DNA of 64,000 bases from Burkholderia sp. SRS-W-2-2016 (GTDB lineage Bacteria; Pseudomonadota; Gammaproteobacteria; Burkholderiales; Burkholderiaceae). The first letter of the stretch is position 1, and the number at the start of each line of letters is the position of its first letter. Positions 27,257 to 35,868 of the stretch are shown one piece after another. The stretch lies in NCBI RefSeq assembly GCF_001931485.1, contig NZ_MSDV01000059.1, positions 37,634 through 101,633 on the forward strand, given 5' to 3'. The notes under the pieces were generated by a model. The model searched no databases. It saw only the letters and a program-made list of their open reading frames with translations, and had not been told where the DNA came from. The translations under genes and the position numbers were made by a program.

Positions 27257-28150
27257 ATGCGACGCCTACCGCCGCTCAATGCGCTGCAGATTTTCGAAAC
27301 CGTCGCGCGCCATCGCAGCTTTACGCGCGCCGCCGACCATCTGTGCCTGACTCAGGGCGCGGTCAGCCGGCAGATCATCGCGCTCGAGGACTACTACCGG
27401 TTTCCGCTGTTCAAGCGGCACGCGAAGGGCCTGACGCTGACCGCCGAAGGCGAAATGCTGCTGCCGGTCGTCAAGGAGAGCTTTGGACGGATCGAGGAAA
27501 TGTCGCTGCGCCTGACGCGGCAGCGCACCGATCTCGCGCTGAAGGTGCCGACCTGCGTGATGCGCTGGATGCTGCCGAAGATCATGCGCTTCCAGTCCGA
27601 GTATCCGGACCTGCACGTGCAGATCACGACCACCTGGCAGCACGCTGTGGATTTCCAGAGCGAGCCGTTCGACGCGGCGATCATCTACGGCTCGTCGCCG
27701 GGCGCGGACGTGCAGGCGGTGCCGCTGTTCGACGAGCATCTGACGCCGGTCTGCACACCCGAGCTGCTGAAGGACAAGCCGCTCGCGCAGGTGGCCGACC
27801 TCGCGCGCCACACGCTGCTGCATCCGACCCGCGATCATCGCGACTGGAAGATGTGGCTCGCGAAAGTCGCGGAAACGGATGCGGCGGGCGCCGCGGCGAT
27901 CGACGCCGAACTGGGTCCGAGCTTCGACACGCTCGACATGGCGACCAATGCGGCCGCGCAGGGCTTCGGCGTCGCGATCAGCGATCTCGCGCTGATCGAC
28001 GAGGACGTCGCCGCGCGGCGTCTGGTGCGCCCGTTCGATACGGTGCTCAAGACCGGCTGGCGCTACTACTTCGTGTATCCGGACGCGGTCGCGCAGCAGC
28101 AGAAGCTCAATCTGTTTCGCGACTGGATCGTCGCGCATTGGGAGGAGTGA
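27257..28150 (+). CDS. LysR-family regulator, GcvA subgroup
   Basis: About 297-residue LysR-type transcription factor. The N-terminal helix-turn-helix reads RRLPPLNALQIFETVARHRSFTRAADHLCLTQGAVSRQI, the hallmark of the GcvA-like group; the rest is a periplasmic-binding-protein-like effector domain. ATG 27257 matches the family start; a GTG at 27245 would add four residues. It is divergent from the amino-acid ABC operon, with 255 bp between, and most likely controls that operon and itself. In the spacer GCAT-N5-ATGC at about 27108-27120 is a candidate operator half. Confidence 0.9.
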   Translation: MRRLPPLNALQIFETVARHRSFTRAADHLCLTQGAVSRQIIALEDYYRFPLFKRHAKGLTLTAEGEMLLPVVKESFGRIEEMSLRLTRQRTDLALKVPTCVMRWMLPKIMRFQSEYPDLHVQITTTWQHAVDFQSEPFDAAIIYGSSPGADVQAVPLFDEHLTPVCTPELLKDKPLAQVADLARHTLLHPTRDHRDWKMWLAKVAETDAAGAAAIDAELGPSFDTLDMATNAAAQGFGVAISDLALIDEDVAARRLVRPFDTVLKTGWRYYFVYPDAVAQQQKLNLFRDWIVAHWEE

Positions 28151-28154
28151 GGAC

Positions 28155-28193
28155 GGCGGCGCGGCGCGGGCGTTGCACGCGCGCCGCGCCGCC
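28155..28193. terminator. GC-only hairpin between convergent genes
   Basis: Perfect 13-bp inverted repeat GGCGGCGCGGCGC / GCGCCGCGCCGCC with a 13-nt loop, between the convergent LysR and ChaA-type stops. It lacks a T-run on both strands, so termination is likely but not of the classic type. Confidence 0.6.
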
Positions 28194-28199
28194 CGCTGA

Positions 28200-29282
28200 T
28201 CAAGGCGCGAACGACAGGAACAGATACGCGGCGAACAGCGACAGATGCACCGCGCCTTGCAAAATGGTGGTGCGCCCCGTGCTGAGCGTCAGCGTGCCGA
28301 CCACCAGCGTCAGCGCGAGCAGCACCATTTCCTTGCCGCTGATGCCGAGCACGATCGGCTGACCGATGTACAGGAATACGGCCGCGACGGTCGGAATGGT
28401 CAGCCCGATACTGGCGAGCGCCGAGCCGAGCGCGAGATTCAGGCTGGTCTGCAAACGATCGCCGCGCGCCGCGCGCACCGCGGCGAGCCCTTCGGGCAAC
28501 AGCACCAGCGCCGCGATGATGATACCGACCACCGCCGGCGGCGCGCCCGCGTTCAGCACCGCGGTTTCGACCACCGGCGACAACACCTTCGCGAGCAGCA
28601 CCACGGCGACGAGGCTCACCACCAGCAGCGCGCCGCTGATCGACGCATCCTTGGCGCTCGGCGGTTCGGCATGGACGTCTTCGTCGGGCACGCCGGCAAG
28701 AAAGTAATCGCGGTGGCGCACGGTCTGCACGAACACGAACACGCAATACAGCACCAGCGACGAAATCCCCGCGAACGCCAGTTGCGAGCTCGACAGGATC
28801 GGGCCGGCGCTGGTGGTCGTGAAGTTCGGCATCACCAGCGTCAGCACCGACAGCGACGCGAGCACCGCGAGCGCCGCCGCCGCGCCGCGGCTCTGAAAGT
28901 CCTGCTCGAGGTGGCGGATGCCGCCCACCAGCAGACACAGCCCGACGATCCCGTTACAGACGATCATCACCGCCGCGAACACGGTGTCGCGCGCGAGACC
29001 GGCTTTTTCCGGGCCCGACGTGAGCATCACCGAGACGATCAGCGCGACCTCGATCACGGTCACGGCGACCGCCAGCACCAGCGTGCCGAACGGCTCGCCG
29101 ATCCGGTGCGCGACCACTTCCGCGTGGTGGACGGCGGCAAATACCGCCGCGCACAGCGAGATGCCGACCACCGCGAGCAGCAGCGCGTTGCCGGGCACCG
29201 CATAGGCGGCGCCGAGCACGATCCATGCGACGAATGGCACGACGAGGGTCCAACGGGGCATCACGGGTGTGGGCGAAGTCAT
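28200..29282 (-). CDS. ChaA-type calcium/sodium:proton antiporter
   Basis: 360-residue membrane protein of the Ca2+:cation antiporter family. About eleven helices are seen, with the two acidic repeats GEPFGTLVLAVAVTVIEVALIVSVML and NAGAPPAVVGIIIAALVLLPEGLAAVRAA, each carrying the membrane-embedded Glu used for cation exchange. It would export Ca2+ or Na+/K+ for H+. AGGA lies 7 nt upstream of the ATG. A TATAAT hexamer on the minus strand at 29398-29393 could be its -10 box. It is monocistronic. Confidence 0.87.
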   Translation of the reverse strand: MTSPTPVMPRWTLVVPFVAWIVLGAAYAVPGNALLLAVVGISLCAAVFAAVHHAEVVAHRIGEPFGTLVLAVAVTVIEVALIVSVMLTSGPEKAGLARDTVFAAVMIVCNGIVGLCLLVGGIRHLEQDFQSRGAAAALAVLASLSVLTLVMPNFTTTSAGPILSSSQLAFAGISSLVLYCVFVFVQTVRHRDYFLAGVPDEDVHAEPPSAKDASISGALLVVSLVAVVLLAKVLSPVVETAVLNAGAPPAVVGIIIAALVLLPEGLAAVRAARGDRLQTSLNLALGSALASIGLTIPTVAAVFLYIGQPIVLGISGKEMVLLALTLVVGTLTLSTGRTTILQGAVHLSLFAAYLFLSFAP

Positions 29283-29706
29283 GCGGTCTTCCTCTTGGGT
29301 GCGTGTGGAGGGCGGACGAACCGGCGCTCACCTGTTTTTCAATATGGGACGAACCTGAAGCAATATCTCAAAAAGATACGCTAAGCCATTAAATTATAAG
29401 GGCTAACGATGATCGAGCGGGCGCTGCGCTGCGGCCGGTTGCCTCGCTGAGCGACGACGCGAACTGGTGCGGTCCGAACGGCGGTCGGGGAAGCGGGCAT
29501 CGTGCTGCGGAAGGGACGCCGGCGTCTGAACGGACGTCGCGCGTGGAAAGTATCGCGGTTTCGGCGGCGCAGGGGAATCCTGGCTTGAGGCGGTCCGAAC
29601 ACCGTGCGGGATGAAAGCCGTTGCCGGCTGGAGCTTGAGTCTTGAATGGCGCCGATGCGTTGCTTGCGGCATCGGCGCCAATTTGCTGCGTTACTGCGGA
29701 TTCAGC
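29283..29706. other. Intergenic region with AT-rich segment
   Basis: 424 bp between the ChaA-type gene and the BON gene, both minus strand. 29335-29400 is AT-rich and contains TATAAT on the minus strand; the rest is GC-rich with no gene. It also carries the palindrome described separately at 29647-29680. Confidence 0.4.
29647..29680 (-). terminator. 12-bp perfect hairpin after the BON gene
   Basis: TGGCGCCGATGC and GCATCGGCGCCA pair perfectly around a 10-nt loop, 27 bp after the BON-gene stop on the minus strand. It lacks a long T-run, but placement suggests transcript termination or 3'-end protection. Confidence 0.6.
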
Positions 29707-30072
29707 TTACTGGCCGATCGCGCGAATCGTCAGCGCGTTCTTCACCGAGGTCACGCCCGGCACGCCTTGCGCGGCGTTCGTCGCGAGGTCGATCTGCGCT
29801 GCTTCCGGCACCGAGCCGGCCAGCGTGATCGCGCCTTCGCGTGCGCGCACGGTGATGTTGCCGACCGTCAGGCCCTTGGTGCGGGCGAGCACGCCGCGGA
29901 CCTTGCGCGACAGCGCGCGGTTCGCCGCGCGCGTCTGCTTGGCCGTTTGCTTGGCGGTCGGTGCCGATGCCGCGGGCGCCGCTGCTGCCGCCGAAGCTGC
30001 ATCGTTTTGTGCGTAAGCGTTGAGGGATGCGAGCACGATCAGTGCGCCGCCGATCATCTTGATTGCTTTCAT
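29707..30072 (-). CDS. Secreted BON-domain protein
   Basis: 121-residue periplasmic protein: a signal peptide ending NAYAQN, an Ala-rich linker, and one BON domain (about 55-118; VRGVLARTKGLTVGNITVRAREGAITLAGSVPEAAQIDLA...GVPGVTSVKNALTI). BON domains bind phospholipid membranes and are common in osmotic-stress proteins such as OsmY. AGGAG lies 7 nt before the ATG. Monocistronic. The role is likely envelope maintenance. Confidence 0.9.
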   Translation of the reverse strand: MKAIKMIGGALIVLASLNAYAQNDAASAAAAAPAASAPTAKQTAKQTRAANRALSRKVRGVLARTKGLTVGNITVRAREGAITLAGSVPEAAQIDLATNAAQGVPGVTSVKNALTIRAIGQ

Positions 30073-30547
30073 TCAACTTCTCCTGTTGTCTTAGGTACGT
30101 CTGTCTCCCCGGACGGGGACCTTTTATTCACCAGCGGGTACAGCGGGATTCAATCTGAATGGAACAGGTACGGCAGCCGTGCGTTTGCTTCAGCCGGAAT
30201 GCGCAGCGGGTCCGCCCGTCATTCGACGCGCGGACCCGCAACGCAAACGGCCGTGTAGACGGCCGGAGACACACGATACAGCAATTAGTGCCATGTTGCC
30301 GTTAGCGCGCTGGGAAAGTGCGGCGTCGGTACAACGAATGGGCCGATCGCGCACGGGCGATGGCGTGCGGAGCCGGTGCGGCGGGTGTTTTTGGCCATTC
30401 TTTGGGATTTGCGGCGGTGCTGGACCCGCGCGTGCGGTTGGTCTCATGCTTGCGGATTTGGCGGGCTGGCTGGCGGGTTTGGCGGCTGGCTGCGATCCGG
30501 TTCGTCACTTTCACTCTTTCACTCTCAGCGTCAGGACGTTTCCACCC
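30073..30547. other. Divergent intergenic region before the glycosylase gene
   Basis: 475 bp of mainly GC-rich DNA. The frame of the glycosylase gene is open through much of it, but the sequence before 30548 does not resemble the family. I see no clear regulatory motif. Confidence 0.35.
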
Positions 30548-31177
30548 ATGCGATCCGAACCTTTGCCGATTCGACCGTTGCATCGCGACGATCTGCCGGT
30601 CGACACCGTCGAACTCGCGCGCTTCATGGTCGGCAAATATCTCGTGCACGATCTGCCCGAAGGGCGTCTGAGCGGGCGCATCGTCGAGACCGAGGCGTAC
30701 CCGGTCGGCGATTCGACGAGCCATGCGTATGTCGGCCGGCGGCCGTACAACGGCTCGATGTTTCTCGCGCGCGGTCACGCGTACGTGCGGCTCACGTATG
30801 GCGTGTCGTACATGCTGAACATGTCGGCCGAGGCGGAGGAGGTCGGCGCCGGGATTCTGCTGCGCGCGCTCGAGCCGCTCGAAGGACTGGCGCTGATGGA
30901 AGCACGCCGCCCGGGCGTGCCGTTGCGTGATCTCGCGCGCGGCCCCGGCCGGCTGACGATGGCGTTCGGTATCGGCCAGGCGTTCGACGGCCGCGATCTG
31001 TGCAGCGGGCGCGGATTGTGGATCGGCGTGATCGAGACCGGCACCGCGCCGCTCGGGGTGACGACGCGAATCGGCTTGTCGCGCGAAATGCATCGGCCGT
31101 TGCGATTCTTCGAGCCGGGCAGCGCATTCGTCAGCGGCCCGCGCAAGCTGTTGCTAGTCCCGCATTCGGGCGCCTGA
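30548..31177 (+). CDS. 3-methyladenine DNA glycosylase (AAG/Mpg family)
   Basis: 209-residue DNA-3-methyladenine glycosylase of the eukaryotic-type AAG family, removing alkylated purines in base excision repair. Motifs: GRIVETEAYPVGDSTSHAYVGRRPYN (catalytic Glu in ETEAY), MFLARGHAYVRLTYGVSYMLN, GAGILLRALEPLEG and GPGRLTMAFGI. Start ATG 30548 begins a normal-length protein. It is alone on its strand. Confidence 0.9.
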   Translation: MRSEPLPIRPLHRDDLPVDTVELARFMVGKYLVHDLPEGRLSGRIVETEAYPVGDSTSHAYVGRRPYNGSMFLARGHAYVRLTYGVSYMLNMSAEAEEVGAGILLRALEPLEGLALMEARRPGVPLRDLARGPGRLTMAFGIGQAFDGRDLCSGRGLWIGVIETGTAPLGVTTRIGLSREMHRPLRFFEPGSAFVSGPRKLLLVPHSGA

Positions 31178-31478
31178 GCGCGCCGGAGTGCGGGGGACAA
31201 TTTGCGCTGTCCTGACGCGCGTCGTAGCGAAACTCGCTCGGTTCAGACGAATTGCGGAAATGTCAGACGCAAGAATTACGAAGCCGACAATTGTTACGGC
31301 GCGATAAACGCTGCGCCGGACGATGACCGCAATGCAGCGTGAATTATTGCGACGAAAACAATTATCTATCTCGAAATTAAGGGTTTTCCCTTGTGATTCC
31401 GATGACTAGACTGAGATCAATCGCTCGACACAACACGTGGCCCGCGATGCACATAAAACAGATTGGAGGTAAGTCATC
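31178..31478. other. AT-rich promoter region of the DUF4148 gene
   Basis: 301 bp becoming AT-rich toward the gene. It contains the short dyad GGCGC-N10-GCGCC near 31296-31315 and the palindrome ACAATTGT near 31290. No GGAATAAA motif of the kind seen at 37-38 kb is present. Confidence 0.35.
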
Positions 31479-31820
31479 ATGAAATCGCTCATCAAGGCAG
31501 TCGCTATTGCAGCCGTCCTCGCCGCACCGGTCGTATCGTTCGCGCAGTCGAGCCAGCAACCCGTCACCCGCGCGGAAGTGCGCAACCAGCTGATCCAGCT
31601 GGAACAGGCCGGCTATAACCCGGCGACGGCGAACGACACGAACTATCCGGCCGACGTCCAGGCCGCCGAACGCCAGATCCAGGCGCAAAACCCCACGCTC
31701 GCGCAGACTCACCCGGTCGCCGACACCAGCGGTTACGGCGCGCCGATGAGCGGTTCGACCCAGTCGGGCGGGGTGGCCCAGCCGATGACCGGCGCACGCG
31801 GCGTGTATTTCGGTAACTGA
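31479..31820 (+). CDS. DUF4148 exported protein
   Basis: 113-residue secreted protein typical of Burkholderia. A signal peptide (MKSLIKAVAIAAVLAAPVVSFAQ) is followed by the DUF4148 segment TRAEVRNQLIQLEQAGYNPATANDTNYPADVQAAERQI. Function unknown; such proteins are abundant, stress- or growth-regulated and periplasmic. A GGAGG site precedes the ATG. It is followed by an intrinsic terminator. Confidence 0.9.
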   Translation: MKSLIKAVAIAAVLAAPVVSFAQSSQQPVTRAEVRNQLIQLEQAGYNPATANDTNYPADVQAAERQIQAQNPTLAQTHPVADTSGYGAPMSGSTQSGGVAQPMTGARGVYFGN

Positions 31821-31899
31821 TTGATTGGACACCGGCGCCGGCGCGCCAGGCTTCCGATTTCAGATGCAACAGCCGAAGCCGGCCGGTCGTCCACGCAGC

Positions 31900-31939
31900 A
31901 AAAAGCGGAGCGCGCCGCGATTAACAGCGCGCTCCGCTT
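31900..31939 (-). terminator. Intrinsic terminator, minus strand
   Basis: Arms AGCGGAGCGCGC (31904-31915) and GCGCGCTCCGCT (31927-31938) form a perfect stem. Five A on the left give the T-run when read on the minus strand, so it ends the CBS-protein transcript. Confidence 0.82.
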
Positions 31940-32052
31940 GCACCACCCGATTTTGCTATCCAGCGCGACGCACCACTGAACCGGCAAGCGTGTCAGTCGT
32001 GCGCGCGTTGAGGTCCTGTTCGAAGGAACCTCCGCTGCCGCAAGGTAGCTTG

Positions 32053-32083
32053 GCCCAAGCTCTGCGAGGTTTGGGCTTTTTTT
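32053..32083 (+). terminator. Intrinsic terminator, plus strand
   Basis: GCCCAA / TTGGGC stem, extendable inward with imperfect pairs, followed by seven T. It probably terminates the DUF4148 transcript, whose stop is 230 bp upstream. Confidence 0.75.
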
Positions 32084-32143
32084 GCGTCCGCGTCAGCGGG
32101 CAACGGTTGCCGCGTGGCAAGTGATCAGGACTGCGCTCCCGGC

Positions 32144-32587
32144 TCAGGGCCTTTCGCCGTGGATGTAGAACTCGAGCTGCTGGATCGTGAACTGCTGCTC
32201 CGCGATGATGTTCTTCACCAGGTCCCCGATCGACACCATCCCCACCAGCCGTTCGTTGTCGATCACCGGCAGGTGGCGCATGCGCCGCTCGGTCATCAGC
32301 GCCATACAGTCTTCGGTGGTCTGGTCCGGGCGCACGAAGCGCACCGCCTTGCTCATGATGTCGCGTACCGGCGTGGCCTTCGACGAGCGGTCCAGCAGCA
32401 CCACCTTGCGCGCATAGTCGCGCTCTGTGACGATGCCGGCGATGCTGTCGCCGTCGGTGACCACCAGCGCGCCGATGCCCTTGTCGGCCATCAGCCGGAT
32501 CGCCTCGTAGACGGAATCGTCGGCTCCGATCGTGTACACGCCGGTGGGGTTCGGTTTCGTTTTAAGAAGCTGTGCAACGCTTGTCAT
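32144..32587 (-). CDS. Two-CBS-domain protein
   Basis: 147-residue soluble protein consisting of a CBS pair: VYTIGADDSVYEAIRLMADKGIGALVVTDGDSIAGIVTERDYARKV and VRFVRPDQTTEDCMALMTERRMRHLPVIDNERLVGMVSIGDLVK. CBS pairs bind adenosine nucleotides and regulate partners. The partner is not adjacent. The start at 32587 has GGAG upstream; the 12 codons before it are not conserved-looking. Monocistronic with its own terminator. Confidence 0.9.
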   Translation of the reverse strand: MTSVAQLLKTKPNPTGVYTIGADDSVYEAIRLMADKGIGALVVTDGDSIAGIVTERDYARKVVLLDRSSKATPVRDIMSKAVRFVRPDQTTEDCMALMTERRMRHLPVIDNERLVGMVSIGDLVKNIIAEQQFTIQQLEFYIHGERP

Positions 32588-32854
32588 GGAGCGGCTCCGT
32601 TTCGCAGTGCAGTACGCCGGCATGGCGCACTGTCGTGTGGGACAGGCGCTTCAAGTATAGGCGGGACGTGTGGCCGCGGTACACCGGGAATACGTGGGCG
32701 GGCCCGAACGATGCGTGGCGGGTCGGCGGCGCGGGTGCGGGGCGCGGGCGGCTTGGCCTGGCGGTTCCCGCCGTCGCGAAGGGGCATCCACGTATCGCAT
32801 GCGGATTAGCGGTAAACTCGCAGTCCACACCTCATCCCCGGCGCGACCGGGTTC

Positions 32855-33529
32855 ATGTCAGCACCATTGTTCAACGCCATGCTCACGTCTCAGGATTCAT
32901 CGCCCGCAGCGGACGGCGCCGTCACCGGCGAATGCGTCGTTCTCGACGCCACCGCCACGCTTCCCACGCGCTACGGCACCTTCACTTCCTATGTGTTTCG
33001 GGTGGTCGACAGCGGCGCCGAACATCTCGCGCTCGTGATGGGCGATGTCGCGAACCAGTCGTCCGTGCTCACGCGCCTGCACTCCGAGTGCCTGACCGGC
33101 GACGTGCTCGGTTCCTATCGTTGCGACTGCGGCGAGCAGCTCGACCTTGCGCTGCGCTATATCGCGGCCGAGGGTTGCGGCGTGCTGCTGTATCTGCGCG
33201 GGCACGAAGGGCGCGGGATCGGGCTGTCCAACAAGATTCGCGCGTATGCGCTGCAGGAGCAGGGGCGCGATACCGTCGAGGCCAATCTCGATCTCGGTCT
33301 GCCCGATGATTCACGCGAATACGATTCGGCCGCGGGCATTCTGCGCACGCTGAAGGTCACGTCGGTGCGGCTGATGAGCAACAACCCGGAGAAGTTCGAC
33401 ACGCTGTCGAAGCACGGCATTCCGGTGTGCGAGCGGGTCGCGCTGGCGATTCCGATGCGCGAAGAGAACGAGCGCTATATCCGCACCAAGCAGTTGAAGT
33501 TTGGGCATTACTTCGACGAGAACGAGTGA
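32855..33529 (+). CDS. ribA: GTP cyclohydrolase II
   Basis: 224-residue enzyme that opens GTP to give the pyrimidine precursor of riboflavin. Zinc ligands are in HSECLTGDVLGSYRCDCGEQL; the LRGHEGRGIGLSNKIRAYALQEQGRDTVEAN and SVRLMSNNP segments are diagnostic. It is a stand-alone RibA without a RibB domain; the usual rib operon is not here, so it may be a second copy or the normal single locus. The N-terminal 25 residues are variable; ATG 32855 or 32879 could both serve. Confidence 0.93.
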   Translation: MSAPLFNAMLTSQDSSPAADGAVTGECVVLDATATLPTRYGTFTSYVFRVVDSGAEHLALVMGDVANQSSVLTRLHSECLTGDVLGSYRCDCGEQLDLALRYIAAEGCGVLLYLRGHEGRGIGLSNKIRAYALQEQGRDTVEANLDLGLPDDSREYDSAAGILRTLKVTSVRLMSNNPEKFDTLSKHGIPVCERVALAIPMREENERYIRTKQLKFGHYFDENE

Positions 33530-33565
33530 GCGGTTCTGGCCTGTCCGGCATTCAGAACTTAAAAC

Positions 33566-33802
33566 TTAGGGCAGGCCGAAATCGTCGTTGCTGTCGGGGA
33601 GCGTGTCTAGCAGGGTTGCTAGTTCGCGCCAGCCGAGCAGGTTCGCGATGGTTATCGCGATAGAAAGCCAGCGTCGGGCAACTGGCCGCTTCGCGTGAAT
33701 CAGCGACGCGGGTTCGGCTGGCGATGTGTCGGATGCTCCGCGACGCCCGCATTGTTTTGCCTGCACCTCGATGAACGTGCGCCGCAACGGGCAGGTGTGC
33801 AT
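33566..33802 (-). CDS. Small hypothetical protein
   Basis: 78-residue open frame supported mainly by a good ribosome binding site, GAGGAG about 8 nt before ATG 33802. It reads MHTCPLRRTFIEVQAKQCGRR and ends RELATLLDTLPDSNDDFGLP, the end faintly like DUF1127 proteins. Residues 44-58 are moderately hydrophobic. I do not recognise a family. It lies between ribA and the NmrA-like gene. It may be chance. Confidence 0.42.
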   Translation of the reverse strand: MHTCPLRRTFIEVQAKQCGRRGASDTSPAEPASLIHAKRPVARRWLSIAITIANLLGWRELATLLDTLPDSNDDFGLP

Positions 33803-33847
33803 GCTTTCTCTCCTCGGTCGATCACATCTTCAAGGCTGTTTCGGCCT

Positions 33848-34768
33848 TCATCCCACGCTCCGCGCCCGCGTTTCAACACCGGCCACGCGCGACAACAGTG
33901 CCACCAATTCATCTTTCAACGTCGTCGCACCGAAGCGCCGCTCGCTGACGCCGGCCTCGACGTCGATGCGGCCCGCGTTGTGCGCGTCGTACAGATCGAC
34001 GATCAGCCGCGCATGCCGCTCGCCCAGACCCGCGCCGCGTAGCACGGCGTTCCATTCGTCACGCGGCACCGCGTGAGCGGCGACCGGCTTCCCGGACAGT
34101 TCTTGCAGCGTGCGGGCGACATCGAGCGCGCTCACCCGCTGCGCGGCTTCGATACTGACGATGCGCGGCGTCGCTTGAGTCTTTCCCGCTCCGCCGTCGA
34201 GCAGCAATTGCGCCGCGAGTTCGCCGACGTCCCGCGCGGCCACGGTCGGGAACAGCTTGTCGAGCGGATGATGCAGACTCGGCAGCACACCTCGCTCGAG
34301 CGCGACCGGCAGCACGCGCGCCCAGTTGTGCATGTGTTCGGCGGCGCGCAGGAATGTCAGCGAAGACGCGACGCCGCGTAAGCGCGTTTCGAGGTAGTGA
34401 AACAGCGTGGTGATGCCGGTGCCTTCCGGCTGTTCGGCGCCGTAGTCCGATAGCGCGAGCAGCGTCGTCGGCGCGGCTTTGCGAAAGGCGGCGACCCCGG
34501 CGTCGATCGTGGCGCGCATCGCGGCGGCCGGGTCGTCGTGTGCACGCGGCACCGGACAAAGCCACTGCACCGCGTGCGCGCCATCGATCGCGCGCGTCAC
34601 CGCTTCCGCATCGTTCAGGTCGGCGCGCGCGATGTCGCAGCCGAGGGCCGCGAGCGCCGCGGCTTGCGTTTGGTCGCGCACCACCGCGCGCACTGGATGG
34701 CCCGCGCGCCGCAGCGCGCTCGCGCTCGCCCGGCCGACAGGTCCCGCAGCTCCAAATATGACGAACAC
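33848..34768 (-). CDS. NmrA-like NAD(P)-binding oxidoreductase
   Basis: 306-residue atypical short-chain dehydrogenase of the NmrA/HSCARG group. The nucleotide-binding motif is VFVIFGAAGPVGRASASALRRAGHPVRAVVRD, and EHMHNW near residue 150 matches the family. The start is best placed at GTG 34768, because GAGGAG lies 6 nt before it and the Rossmann strand begins at once; an upstream ATG at 34822 lacks a site. Function could be redox sensing or reduction of a small molecule. It is divergent from an AraC regulator that may control it. Confidence 0.83.
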   Translation of the reverse strand: MFVIFGAAGPVGRASASALRRAGHPVRAVVRDQTQAAALAALGCDIARADLNDAEAVTRAIDGAHAVQWLCPVPRAHDDPAAAMRATIDAGVAAFRKAAPTTLLALSDYGAEQPEGTGITTLFHYLETRLRGVASSLTFLRAAEHMHNWARVLPVALERGVLPSLHHPLDKLFPTVAARDVGELAAQLLLDGGAGKTQATPRIVSIEAAQRVSALDVARTLQELSGKPVAAHAVPRDEWNAVLRGAGLGERHARLIVDLYDAHNAGRIDVEAGVSERRFGATTLKDELVALLSRVAGVETRARSVG

Positions 34769-34969
34769 ATTGCGCTCCTCGATGATCGGTATGACGTCAT
34801 CGTAGGGACGCGGCGCGAGCAAAGCGCGCAGGCGTGGATGGAGTTGCGCGGAATCGGATGATTTTCTTCGGCGGCAGAGGCCGGGGCAGTACCGAATTTC
34901 GCAGCCTCAGCGAAACTGCTAGAAACGCCGCACAATGCACGCATTCCGCCGCCGCCAAGGAGAGCCGCG

Positions 34970-35857
34970 ATGAACGCCGTCACCCCGATCCCCGCACCCG
35001 CGCCGCACACCGGTTCGCGCATCGCCGTGCGCTCGAGCAACGGACTCGGCTGGCAGGGCTTCGGCGCGGAGCTGGTCAACGTGTCGGCGGGCTTGCACCG
35101 GTTGCCGGCGTTCCGGCATCACCGCGTCGGCGTACACGTCGGCGCGCCGGTGAGCGCGCGCTGTCTGTGCGATGCGCGCCGCCTCACGCGAATCCAGGCG
35201 CACGGCGACGCCGATCTGATCCCCGCCGGACTCGAAGGACAGTGGACCGACGACGCCGCCTGCACGATCTTCAGCGTCTGGTTCGCCGACGATTTCGCGC
35301 AACGGACCCTCGAGCAACTGACGTCGAAGCCATCCGACGCACAACTGCGCCCTCGTTTCCAGATACGCGATGCGCGCTTTCAGCATCTCGCGTGGGCACT
35401 GCGCGCGGAACTCGACGCAGACGACGCGTCCGATCCGCTCTACGCGGAAAGTCTGAGCACGGCGATGCTGGTCCGGCTGATCGGCGGCGAGCCGGTGGAA
35501 GGAAAGCGCCGCCGGACACTGGCGCCGCGCACGGCCTCACGGGTGATCGAGTTTATCGATGCGAATCTCGACCAGCGCCTGACACTGGAGGATCTCGCCG
35601 CGCACGCGCAACTGAGCGTGCCGCATTTCAAGGCGCTGTTTCGCGAGACGCTCGGCGTGCCCGTGCATCAATACGTGGTGCAGCGCCGGGTGGAGCGCGC
35701 CCGCGCGCTACTGCTGCAAGGACGCCTGAGCGCGAGCCGGATCGCGCTCGATACCGGCTTTGCGCATCAGAGTCACATGGCGCACTGGATGGGGCGGCTG
35801 TTAGGGGTGACGCCGCGCGAACTGCGCGGGAGCGCGCGTGACGATGCCGCTGCCTGA
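34970..35857 (+). CDS. AraC-family transcription regulator
   Basis: 295-residue regulator with an N-terminal cupin-like sensing part and two C-terminal helix-turn-helices: FIDANLDQRLTLEDLAAHAQLSVPHFKALFRETLGVPVHQYVVQRRVERARALL and IALDTGFAHQSHMAHWMGRLLGVTPRELR. Start ATG 34970 follows AAGGAGAG. Divergent from the NmrA-like gene, 200 bp away, which is the natural candidate target. The effector is unknown. Confidence 0.9.
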   Translation: MNAVTPIPAPAPHTGSRIAVRSSNGLGWQGFGAELVNVSAGLHRLPAFRHHRVGVHVGAPVSARCLCDARRLTRIQAHGDADLIPAGLEGQWTDDAACTIFSVWFADDFAQRTLEQLTSKPSDAQLRPRFQIRDARFQHLAWALRAELDADDASDPLYAESLSTAMLVRLIGGEPVEGKRRRTLAPRTASRVIEFIDANLDQRLTLEDLAAHAQLSVPHFKALFRETLGVPVHQYVVQRRVERARALLLQGRLSASRIALDTGFAHQSHMAHWMGRLLGVTPRELRGSARDDAAA

Positions 35858-35868
35858 GGCTCGCGCCA

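Larger units (their letters stand above)
31821..32143. other. Convergent intergenic region with two terminators
   Basis: 323 bp between the DUF4148 gene and the convergent CBS gene. It holds one terminator for each strand, listed separately; no other feature was seen. Confidence 0.6.
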
